Source of the DNA: Rosettibacter sp964572725
GTDB taxonomy: Bacteria > Bacteroidota > Ignavibacteria > Ignavibacteriales > Melioribacteraceae
NCBI GenBank assembly: GCA_964572725.1
Contig: CAZNFW010000064.1
Coordinates: 1-13,812 of the forward strand
Length of the DNA stretch: 13,812 nucleotides
Direction of reading: 5' to 3'
Shown here in pieces: positions 1 through 5,818 of this stretch; position 1 is the first letter of the stretch; the number at the start of each line of letters is the position of its first letter. Under the pieces are notes generated by a model that was not told the DNA's origin, did no database searches, and was given only the letters and a program-made list of their open reading frames with translations. The position numbers were made by a program, and so were the translations under genes.

Positions 1-954
1 CATTCCGGGACGAAGTTCTTTTATTCTGTTAACAGGTTTTAATCTTATTTCAAATGTTCTTATATCAAAATCCCCTTTTTGATTAGTTGGACGCCAATTA
101 GCAAAGTCACCTATGGGAGAGATGTAATAGACCTTGAATTTTATTTTTCTGTCAGCAAGTGCTTTAATGCTTCCGGTAAATTCATCTCCAATTTTAATTT
201 CGTTCATTTCATTTTCTTTAAGCTGAATCGTTACCCAAAAATCATTTGGATCAATGATTGAAAACACTGGATAACCACTTGAAATTATTTCACCCTGACT
301 AACAAGTTTCTTCTGCAGTTCACCATCAATTGGACTTTTAATTTCAAGTTCTTGCTGATAAGCCAAAGCTTCCTTGTAACCATTTTCTGCCTGATAATAA
401 ATTCCTCTTGCCATTTCGATTTCTTCATAACGAGCACCTTTCACAACCATTTCATATTTTGATTTCGCTGCACTCATCTGCTCAAAAGCAGCTTTATACT
501 GAAACTCATACAAATCTTTTTCCTGAGCAGATATTAAACTATCACGATAAAGATTCATCATTCTTTCATAAGTTTTTTCAGCAAGCTCGAACTGATGTTT
601 TGCCTGAAGGTATAATTTTTCAGTTGCTTCCTTTTCTTCAGGACGAGCGCCATTCAATGCCATTTGATATTTAAATTTTGCTGCTTCAAGCTGACCTTTT
701 GCTTGTTCAACTTTTGCATCCATTTCCTTACTTTCAAGTCGTGCAATTACTTGTCCTTTTGAAACAAGGTCTCCTTCATTAACAAATATTTCTTCAACTC
801 TGCCAGGAATTTTTGAAGCAACATTTACAGTAGTTGTTTCAATTATTCCTGTTATAATTTTTTCTTCGCTTTTGAAGGATTGTGCTGCAATAACAATTAC
901 AGCTATTAGAGCCAATACAAATGGTAATGCAATGATGTATTTTTTTAATTTCAT
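1..954 (-). CDS. Periplasmic adaptor (HlyD/YbhG type) of an efflux pump, partial at the left edge
   Basis: The gene starts at an ATG at 954 and stays open for 318 codons to base 1. Its visible end reads ELRPGM, close to the usual C-terminus, so probably only some 15-30 residues are missing. Residues 6-24 form an N-terminal membrane anchor. Residues about 43-78 (VASKIPGRV, NEGDLVSKGQ) are the first lipoyl half and about 203-236 (IKSPIDGEL) the second. The segment between them, 79-200, is a long helical hairpin. It carries two matching motifs, GARPEE at 102-107 and GARYEE at 173-178, a pattern I know from YbhG-like adaptors that partner ABC-2 exporters. Such adaptors link an inner-membrane pump to a TolC channel. 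The start lies 2 bp after the stop of the TolC-like gene, and a GGAG motif sits in that gene's last codons, so the two are co-transcribed. The substrate cannot be told. An RND partner is less likely but not excluded. Confidence 0.9.
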   Translation of the reverse strand, partial: MKLKKYIIALPFVLALIAVIVIAAQSFKSEEKIITGIIETTTVNVASKIPGRVEEIFVNEGDLVSKGQVIARLESKEMDAKVEQAKGQLEAAKFKYQMALNGARPEEKEATEKLYLQAKHQFELAEKTYERMMNLYRDSLISAQEKDLYEFQYKAAFEQMSAAKSKYEMVVKGARYEEIEMARGIYYQAENGYKEALAYQQELEIKSPIDGELQKKLVSQGEIISSGYPVFSIIDPNDFWVTIQLKENEMNEIKIGDEFTGSIKALADRKIKFKVYYISPIGDFANWRPTNQKGDFDIRTFEIRLKPVNRIKELRPGM

Positions 955-956
955 TT

Positions 957-2089
957 TTATTGCTCCTTATTTTTCAATATCGAAATTACTTTTTGCGGAT
1001 TTCCAACCGTTGTGTATAATTCAGTCAGATTTGAATAATAATCGAAAAGATATGCTTTGGAATCTATCATTGATTTTTCATAAGCAAGATTAGCATCAAC
1101 AACTTCAAGCGAAGTTCCCAAACCGGTTTCAAATCTTTTTTCATTAAGCCGCAGATTTTCTGCAGNNNNNNNNNNNNNNNNNNNNNNNNNNNNNNNNNNN
1201 NNNNNNNNNNNNNNNNNNNNNNNNNNNNNNNNNNNNNNNNNNNNNNNNNNNNNNNNNNNNNNNNNTCAACTTCAATTTTTTCATTTAGATCCATTCCCAT
1301 TTCGTTTTTTAATGATAGGTAGGCGAGATCAAGTTTGTTTTTTTCTTCAAAAAGATTTTTTTCAGCATCAGCCAAAGCCACTTCTGCGCGTAGTAAATTA
1401 TGATTAGATATAATTCCCTGCTTCATCATCTTCTGTGCACGATCACGATGTTTCTTTACCGATTCAACGACCTCTTCTCTTATTTTAATAACATCTTTCA
1501 ACAAAACTACTGCAAGATATTTTTTAATTACTTCTTTTGTTATTTCATCTTTAATTTGTTTTAGTTCTCTTTGCGCTGAAGTTTTTTCAAGTGATGCATA
1601 TTTCTTTGCAGCAAGAAGTTTTCCACCTGTAAAGATTGGCTGTAGTCCCACTAATGTTGCTGTTTTATAATTCTGATTTTTTAATTCTTTTGTGAAAGGC
1701 GGAATCAAGGAATTTAATTGGCTGCTAAACTGATTGAATAACCCACTCCGTTGAATATCACTTAATTGCGAATTCCCCTGGAGCAAATTATAAATATTTG
1801 CAAACTCAACTTGATTTTTTGCCTGAAGTTGAATCATTGCCTGCCGGATTGGATCTAAATCAATTGCAATTGCATCATTCAAATGAGTATATGAAGCATT
1901 AAGATTTATCTGCGGAAGAAAATTTCCGAGTGCTTCAAGATTCTGAAATTCTTTTTGATTTAACTTTGCTTCATATTGCTTGATCTGTGGATTATTCTTG
2001 AGTGCAAAATCAATTGCATCTTCGAGTTGAATTGTTTGACTAAAAGCTAAAGAATTAATAACAATAAAAATCATTAATACCTTTTTCAT
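957..2089 (-). CDS. TolC-like outer-membrane efflux channel, interrupted by an assembly gap
   Basis: This is an outer-membrane factor that forms the exit duct of a tripartite pump. The ATG at 2089 is preceded by GGAG at 2095-2098. Residues 1-18 are a signal peptide (hydrophobic run ending AFS, then Q). A typical TolC repeat follows, LEDAIDFALKNNPQIKQYEAKL, with long coiled-coil helices. The first part gives 274 codons up to the gap at 1166-1265. After the gap the correct reading frame gives LRLNEKRFETGLGTSLEVV and a normal OEP C-terminus ending NPQKVISILKNKEQ, with the stop at 957-959. Keeping exactly 100 bases in the gap puts this tail out of frame and yields a false end at 1067. I therefore place the end at 957 and regard the gap length as arbitrary. 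Visible coding is about 343 residues against roughly 420-450 for the family, so perhaps 80-100 residues are missing. It is followed 2 bp later by the adaptor gene. Confidence 0.88.
1166..1265. other. Assembly gap (100 N)
   Basis: Exactly 100 unknown bases lie inside the TolC-like gene. The round number suggests a scaffolding placeholder of unknown true length. The reading frames on its two sides differ when the length is taken literally, which supports that view. The missing piece falls in the second half of the protein. Confidence 0.97.
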
Positions 2090-2101
2090 AACAACTCCAT
2101 A

Positions 2102-2119
2102 AATGAATATTGATTCATT
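2102..2119. promoter_or_regulatory. Probable TetR operator at the TolC-like gene
   Basis: AATGAATATTGATTCATT is an inverted repeat with perfect 7-bp arms (AATGAAT/ATTCATT) and a 4-bp centre. It lies 12 bp upstream of the channel gene's start codon. It resembles the dyad in front of the adjacent tetR gene at 13 of 18 positions. A TATAAT hexamer on the minus strand (2118-2123) touches its edge, so a bound dimer would cover the transcription start. Binding by the neighbouring TetR protein is inference. Confidence 0.6.
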
Positions 2120-2146
2120 ATAATTGTAAAAAAATTTATTTAATAA
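2118..2146 (-). promoter_or_regulatory. Candidate promoter of the TolC-adaptor operon
   Basis: On the minus strand TATAAT is at 2123-2118. A weak -35 candidate, TTATTA, is at 2146-2141 with 17-bp spacing. It lies across the last codons of tetR. Transcription would start near 2111, inside the dyad, leaving a leader of about 21 bases that contains GGAG. The -10 element is convincing and the -35 is not. Confidence 0.4.
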
Positions 2147-2723
2147 TTCCTTTTTTAACTATGAATTTAATATCCTGCCGAACTTTATTAAGTGGATAAT
2201 CATTTGGACTTAACGCCCAGAGATGAAGAAGATGTCGAATGCCTCCATAAATAAAATTTTTAGTTATCTTTTTATCAAGATTCTTATTAAATGAACTATT
2301 ATTAACTCCATCATCTAATATTTTTTCTCCTATCTCCAGAAAATGATTATAAAGAATATTTAGTTTATTATCTTTATCTTGTAAAAAATGCGACTGTTCT
2401 TTAACAAATAGAAGAGCAAGTTTAGGATTTGCAGTAAAAACATCAAATACAGTGTCAATAAAACCTTCTAATTTCTCTATTGAGTTCAAATCATCTCTTT
2501 CATTGATTGCTTTTACAAGAGAAATAAGTTTATGCCATAAATCACTGAAAATTTTAACAAGCAAATCTTCTTTGCTTTCAAAATAAAGATAAACACTACC
2601 GGTTGCAACATTTGCGAGTTCTGCAATTTGAGAAATTTTTGCTTCGTGATAACCTTCTTTAGCAAAGACCTCAATAGCTGCAGTCATGATATCAAGTTCT
2701 TTGTTTCCTTCTTTTCTTCTCAT
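2136..2723 (-). CDS. TetR/AcrR-family transcriptional repressor
   Basis: The protein has 195 residues, the usual size for TetR. The helix-turn-helix lies at about residues 28-48 (ISQIAELANVATGSVYLYF) followed by SKEDLL, the classic TetR signature. The ligand domain contains an EQSHFL segment like that of FadR/YsiA-type regulators. I chose the ATG at 2723. An in-frame TTG at 2783 would add 20 hydrophobic residues, and that stretch coincides with a TTGACA promoter element and an operator-like dyad. No good ribosome site precedes 2723. The stop lies 46 bp before the channel gene, so regulator and pump form a local unit like the cecR-ybhG arrangement of E. coli. It probably represses itself and the pump genes; the inducer is unknown. 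Confidence 0.9.
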   Translation of the reverse strand: MRRKEGNKELDIMTAAIEVFAKEGYHEAKISQIAELANVATGSVYLYFESKEDLLVKIFSDLWHKLISLVKAINERDDLNSIEKLEGFIDTVFDVFTANPKLALLFVKEQSHFLQDKDNKLNILYNHFLEIGEKILDDGVNNSSFNKNLDKKITKNFIYGGIRHLLHLWALSPNDYPLNKVRQDIKFIVKKGIIK

Positions 2724-2738
2724 ACAATATGAATTATA

Positions 2739-2756
2739 AATGAATAACAATTCAAA
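2739..2756. promoter_or_regulatory. Probable TetR operator at its own gene
   Basis: AATGAATAACAATTCAAA contains the inverted repeat TGAAT-AACA-ATTCA with a 4-bp centre, the same half-site and spacing as the dyad upstream of the TolC-like gene. It sits 16 bp upstream of the tetR ATG and overlaps the candidate -10 element and start point. This is where an autorepressor would bind. The role is inferred from position and from similarity of the two sites. Confidence 0.6.
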
Positions 2757-2783
2757 AATAAATAATAAAATTATCCTTGTCAA
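2755..2783 (-). promoter_or_regulatory. Candidate sigma-70-like promoter of tetR
   Basis: On the minus strand a perfect TTGACA (2783-2778) is followed after 17 bp by TATTTT (2760-2755). The predicted start near 2748 falls in the adjacent dyad and gives a leader of about 24 bases to the ATG at 2723. Confidence 0.5.
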
Positions 2784-3124
2784 TTATTAAGCTTTTAATT
2801 TTACATTAAATATTTCAATTAACTTTGTTTTATTATTGAAATTCATTGATAGTTTTAACTCTAAATCAATTAGATATATTCAATTGTATTAAGATTTATT
2901 AATGCATATAACTATTTTTAGGCTTGATATGGGTAATAACTTTTTGTCATTTCTAAATTTTTGTTTTCTTTATTAAGAAAGGAACTTTAGTTATAATAAC
3001 TTATTTGGGGTTGAGTTAGAAGTAATTGCATTTCAGTATTTATATACAATAAACATTCTAACTGTTTATGTATTATAAAGTAGAAAATAAATAAGTTTGA
3101 TAATATATCATTAATAAAAAGATG
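2784..3124. other. Non-coding stretch, about 340 bp
   Basis: This very AT-rich region lies between the tetR promoter and the 3' end of the tRNA gene. I find no credible gene in it: the longest ATG-led frame I followed is about 24 codons, from near 2902, and has no ribosome site. It holds one modest dyad, ATAAACA/TGTTTAT with a 7-bp loop (3049-3069), and a smaller one, TGATA/TATCA (3098-3110). Neither is followed by a convincing T-run, so I do not call a terminator. The short T-run at 3116-3120 on the minus strand just after the tRNA is the only hint of an end of transcription. Confidence 0.6.
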
Positions 3125-3198
3125 TCGGAACGGCGGGATTTGAACCCGCGACCCCTTGAACCCCATTCAAGTGCGCTACCGGGCTGCGCTACGTTCCG
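3125..3198 (-). tRNA. tRNA-Pro (anticodon GGG)
   Basis: All four arms pair. The acceptor stem is CGGAACG with CGTTCCG and discriminator A. The D stem is GCGC with GCGC. The anticodon stem is CTTGA with TCAAG around the loop ATGGGGT, giving anticodon GGG. The T stem is GCGGG with CCCGC and loop TTCAAAT. The gene is 74 nt long. The bases after the discriminator are CAT, so CCA is not encoded and must be added afterwards. It closely resembles the E. coli proline tRNA that reads CCC/CCU. The mature 5' end is only one base after the stop codon of the upstream MerR-type gene, so the two are almost certainly on one transcript and RNase P separates them. Confidence 0.97.
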
Positions 3199-3199
3199 A

Positions 3200-3565
3200 T
3201 TATAATGTGTTATAAATCTGAATTAAAACTTGTTTAATTTCTTCTAGATCTTTTTTAAGTGATGGCGGCTCTTTTAAAGGATGTATTTCTTCTTTATTTG
3301 ATGATTGGTCAGAACTAAAATTCATTTCTGCTAAAATTTTCTTTGCCCCTTCTATAGTATACTTTTCATCACGCAGTAATTTCTTAATTTGCAAAATGAG
3401 TTTAATATCCTTATTGGTGTAAATTCTATTTCCTGCTCTATTCTTGCTTGGTTTTAATTGCTCAAATTCCGTTTCCCAATATCTGAGTATATATTGTTCT
3501 AATCCGGTTAATTTACTTACCTCGCTTATTGAATAATATAACTTTTTAAGACCAAAGTCTTTCAT
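3200..3565 (-). CDS. MerR-family DNA-binding protein
   Basis: The protein has 121 residues. Residues 10-80 are a MerR winged helix (YSISEVSKLTGLEQYILRYW, then KNRAGNRIYTNKDI and YTIEGAKKIL), a form widespread in Bacteroidota and relatives. The region after about 82 is polar and ends in a short helix (103-119) that could form the dimer coiled coil. There is no cysteine-based metal site or long ligand domain, so it is not a classic metal or drug sensor. The target is unknown. The ATG at 3565 has a good ribosome site, AAAGG about 7 bases upstream. The stop codon is one base from the start of tRNA-Pro. Two dyads lie in the 71-bp leader region and may be its own operator. Confidence 0.9.
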   Translation of the reverse strand: MKDFGLKKLYYSISEVSKLTGLEQYILRYWETEFEQLKPSKNRAGNRIYTNKDIKLILQIKKLLRDEKYTIEGAKKILAEMNFSSDQSSNKEEIHPLKEPPSLKKDLEEIKQVLIQIYNTL

Positions 3566-3581
3566 TCAATTACCTTTTTAC

Positions 3582-3618
3582 TTACTTGAAGTAAAATAAA
3601 CTAATTATCATTAATTAG
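3582..3618. promoter_or_regulatory. Two inverted repeats upstream of the MerR-type gene
   Basis: TTACTTGAAGTAA (3582-3594) is a perfect 13-bp palindrome around a central G. CTAATTA-TCAT-TAATTAG (3601-3618) is a perfect 7-bp inverted repeat with a 4-bp centre. Both fall in the 71 bp between the aroQ stop and the MerR start. They could be operator sites. In such AT-rich DNA the second could also be chance. Neither has the GC-rich stem plus T-run of a terminator. Confidence 0.35.
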
Positions 3619-3636
3619 CAATATTAACAATAATTT

Positions 3637-4065
3637 TTAATATTTTTTTGAAAGAGCAATTAATGCATGAACACCAAGGATATAACTTAAAGATTTAAAT
3701 CCGCTTATATAACCATCACAAACAGAGGCAGTTAGAGATATTGTTCTAAATTTATCTCTTGCCTGAATATTAGATAAATGAACTTCAACCTTTGGTATTT
3801 TACAAATTTCTAAAGCATCTCTAATTGCTACACTGGTATGAGAAAAACCACCTGGATTTATTAAAAGTCCATCATAATTTACTGCATCGTTAATGATTCT
3901 TACTATTTCACTTTCATTTGATGATTGAATAAAAGTAAACTCAATATCAGGAAAATTATTTTTAATATTTTCCTGAATCGAATTTAAATCTGTAGCCCCA
4001 TAATAATCAGGATTTCTAAGTTTAAGTAAATTTAAATTTGGTCCATTAATTATTAGAAATTTCAT
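3637..4065 (-). CDS. aroQ: 3-dehydroquinate dehydratase, type II
   Basis: This enzyme catalyses the third step of the shikimate pathway, 3-dehydroquinate to 3-dehydroshikimate, as a cytoplasmic dodecamer. At 142 residues it has the family length. Visible landmarks are INGPNLNLL (6-14), catalytic Arg17 and Tyr22, NPGGFSHTS (70-78), EVHLSN (94-99) with catalytic His96, and FR (106-107). The usual LGxREPxxYG reads LKLRNPDYYG here: Gly15 is Lys and Glu18 is Asn, while the catalytic residues are kept. The start codon overlaps the stop of the 90-residue gene in an ATGA, so translation is probably coupled. It is the last gene of a three-gene unit. Confidence 0.96.
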   Translation of the reverse strand: MKFLIINGPNLNLLKLRNPDYYGATDLNSIQENIKNNFPDIEFTFIQSSNESEIVRIINDAVNYDGLLINPGGFSHTSVAIRDALEICKIPKVEVHLSNIQARDKFRTISLTASVCDGYISGFKSLSYILGVHALIALSKKY

Positions 4066-4334
4066 GAGTTCTCACTTAATTCTTCAATTATTTCTCGCAT
4101 TTTAGGTGTAAGATATATATCATCAATTCCGAGTTCTTTAAGAGCTGATGATAAAATTAAAATTTTCTTCTGAAGAGGCGAAAGTTTATTAATTACAATA
4201 ATTTTATTTTCTTTGATTATACAATAACCTCCTTTAAAGTCTCCTCTTTCAAAACGAACTTTTGCTCCCATTTGATTTGCAAGTTGTTTTAAATCCTGTA
4301 ATATATTTTCAAAATCTTTTTCTTTTATTTTCAT
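4062..4334 (-). CDS. Conserved-looking small protein of unknown function
   Basis: I do not recognise a named family with certainty. The 90-residue product is predicted cytoplasmic. Residues 5-22 form an amphipathic helix. Then comes VRFERGDFKGGYCIIKENKIIVINK (26-50), which looks like a beta-hairpin with a glycine-rich turn and the only cysteine, Cys38. A helical C-terminal half follows (52-68 and 76-86). The motif GDFKGGYC followed by a strand ending VINK seems familiar from hypothetical proteins of Bacteroidota/Chlorobiota genomes, but that is from memory. The gene begins one base after the stop of the membrane-protein gene and overlaps aroQ by 4 bp. The spacing argues strongly that it is real and translated with both. 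No function can be assigned. Confidence 0.85.
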   Translation of the reverse strand: MKIKEKDFENILQDLKQLANQMGAKVRFERGDFKGGYCIIKENKIIVINKLSPLQKKILILSSALKELGIDDIYLTPKMREIIEELSENS

Positions 4335-4335
4335 T

Positions 4336-4851
4336 TTACTTTTTTAATGGCTGAAATATTATTAAAAATAAAACACCACAGTAAGAAAAGATTTCTATTA
4401 ATGAAAAGCTGCTTAAAATTGTGATTCTATCTCGAAGCATGTTAATTATAGAATTGGCATCTCTTAAATTATAAAATATATTTTTTGAAATTTCATAATC
4501 CTTAACCAATAAAAATATTTCAAATGGAGCTGTAATAAGTATTATTAATGTTATTATTAAAAGCCACCCTTCTATTTTCAAATTTATTTTAGAAATAAAT
4601 AAAAATACTATGAAAAATATTAAGAAAAAGAAATAACTAATAATATTAAAAACAATTAAGGGTAATATTAAAAATAAATGACTTTCCAATGATACTTCAT
4701 TAAAAACATTTCGTAGTTCAAGATTTTCTGGTTCAAAAAACTGATATATCGTTAAATGCCGTGCTACATATCCTCCTAGCCACAGGATAAAAAATAATGA
4801 AGTAAAAAAGAGAAATACCTTAGATGTTTTGGTTAAATTTTCCATATGCAT
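4336..4851 (-). CDS. Hypothetical membrane protein with about four transmembrane helices
   Basis: The function is not recognised. With the ATG at 4851 it has 171 residues; an ATG at 4845 would give 169. Hydrophobic segments lie at about 11-29, 57-86 (long, perhaps two helices), 96-116 and 146-167. A soluble loop lies at 30-55 and a polar one with NLRDANSIINMLRDR at 128-142. The frame is open further upstream to 4956, but that part is antisense to the start of the ppx gene, so I reject it. No ribosome site is visible. The start is only 31 bp from the divergent ppx start, with a run of A/T between. The next gene starts one base after its stop. Codon use is AT-rich like its neighbours. Confidence 0.8.
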   Translation of the reverse strand: MHMENLTKTSKVFLFFTSLFFILWLGGYVARHLTIYQFFEPENLELRNVFNEVSLESHLFLILPLIVFNIISYFFFLIFFIVFLFISKINLKIEGWLLIITLIILITAPFEIFLLVKDYEISKNIFYNLRDANSIINMLRDRITILSSFSLIEIFSYCGVLFLIIFQPLKK

Positions 4852-4882
4852 TATATTTTTATTCAAAAAATAAAAAAAAATT

Positions 4883-5818
4883 ATGATTGTTGCTTCTATT
4901 GATATTGGTTCAAATACAGTTTTATTACTTATAGCCAGAATATTAAATAACAACATTGTGGAGACAATAAAAAATTATTATCGAGCACCAAGAATTTCCA
5001 AAGGTTTAATTTCAGGAAATAAAATTAGTGATGATAAAATTTCTGTATTAATAGATGTTCTTTCTGAATACAAAAATATTACGGAACATTATGGATGTGA
5101 AAAAATTCTCATTGTTGCAACAAATGCATTTCGTATAGCTTCTAACTCAATAGAAATTTCAAATCTTATAAAGGAAAAATTCAATTGGAACTTAAAAATT
5201 ATTGATGGAGATGAAGAAGCAAGACTATCATTTTTAGGCGCAACATATGAATACAAAATTAATGAAAAAGTAGTAATAGATATTGGTGGAGGAAGTACTG
5301 AAATAATTTATGGAACAGAAGAAAAAATAATTTATAAAAAAAGTTTTCCAGTAGGGGTTGTATCATTTACAGAAAAATATTTTAAAAATCATTTACCTGA
5401 TTTAAATGAAATCGAGAATATTAAAAAAGATTTAAAAAAGATTTTTAATGAATTAGCTCATTTAATTCCTTCTCAAATATTTACAATTGCTGTTGCAGGA
5501 ACACCCACTACTCTTTCTTGCATAAAACAAAATATTAGAGTATATGATGAAAAATTAGTTGATAATTCTTTAATAACTTATGAAGATATTAACGAAATTG
5601 CATTAAAACTTTCTAAAATGCCGGCTCAACAAATCAGAAATGAATTTGGTCAGGTTGTTGAAGGTCGCGAAGATGTTTTATTTACTGGAACTTTGATTTT
5701 ACTAACTTTGATGGAAATATTAAAGCTAAGTAAAATTACAGTAAGTAATAAAGGTCTTAGATACGGGGTTATTATAGATTACATTAATAAAGAAATTAAA
5801 CAATATAAAGAAAAATAA
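4883..5818 (+). CDS. ppx: Ppx/GppA-family phosphatase (exopolyphosphatase or pppGpp hydrolase)
   Basis: The protein has 311 residues and belongs to the ASKHA fold. Signatures in order are IDIGSNTVLLL (6-16), the phosphate-1 loop; GDEEARLSFLGA (109-120) with the catalytic Glu at about 111; VIDIGGGSTEI (131-141), phosphate-2; AVAGTPTTL (203-211); GREDVL (261-266); and GLRYGVI (291-297). It is the short form without the C-terminal HD domain of E. coli Ppx, as in most Bacteroidota. It removes terminal phosphate from polyphosphate or converts pppGpp to ppGpp, and sequence alone cannot decide between them. The leader is A-rich (TAAAAAAAAATT) without a Shine-Dalgarno site. Its last 23 bp overlap the 3' end of the convergent Yip1-like gene. 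Confidence 0.93.
   Translation: MIVASIDIGSNTVLLLIARILNNNIVETIKNYYRAPRISKGLISGNKISDDKISVLIDVLSEYKNITEHYGCEKILIVATNAFRIASNSIEISNLIKEKFNWNLKIIDGDEEARLSFLGATYEYKINEKVVIDIGGGSTEIIYGTEEKIIYKKSFPVGVVSFTEKYFKNHLPDLNEIENIKKDLKKIFNELAHLIPSQIFTIAVAGTPTTLSCIKQNIRVYDEKLVDNSLITYEDINEIALKLSKMPAQQIRNEFGQVVEGREDVLFTGTLILLTLMEILKLSKITVSNKGLRYGVIIDYINKEIKQYKEK

Noticed and set aside
408..674. Open frame of 88 codons on the plus strand
   Set aside because: It lies antisense to the adaptor's helical hairpin, has no ribosome site and resembles no protein. The same applies to frames at 79-261 and 872-1093.
1067..1165. Alternative C-terminus of the TolC-like protein ending at 1067
   Set aside because: It is an artefact of keeping the placeholder gap at 100 bases; the other frame gives a proper family C-terminus.
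2724..2783. Longer TetR protein starting at a TTG at 2783
   Set aside because: The extra hydrophobic 20 residues do not fit TetR proteins, and the DNA there holds a promoter and a dyad.
3049..3069. Dyad ATAAACA-N7-TGTTTAT as a terminator
   Set aside because: The stem is AT-only with no adjoining T-run on either strand. It is probably chance.
4852..4956. N-terminal extension of the unknown membrane protein to an ATG at 4956
   Set aside because: The added residues are encoded by the antisense of the conserved ppx start (IDIGSNT), so they are unlikely to be selected as protein.
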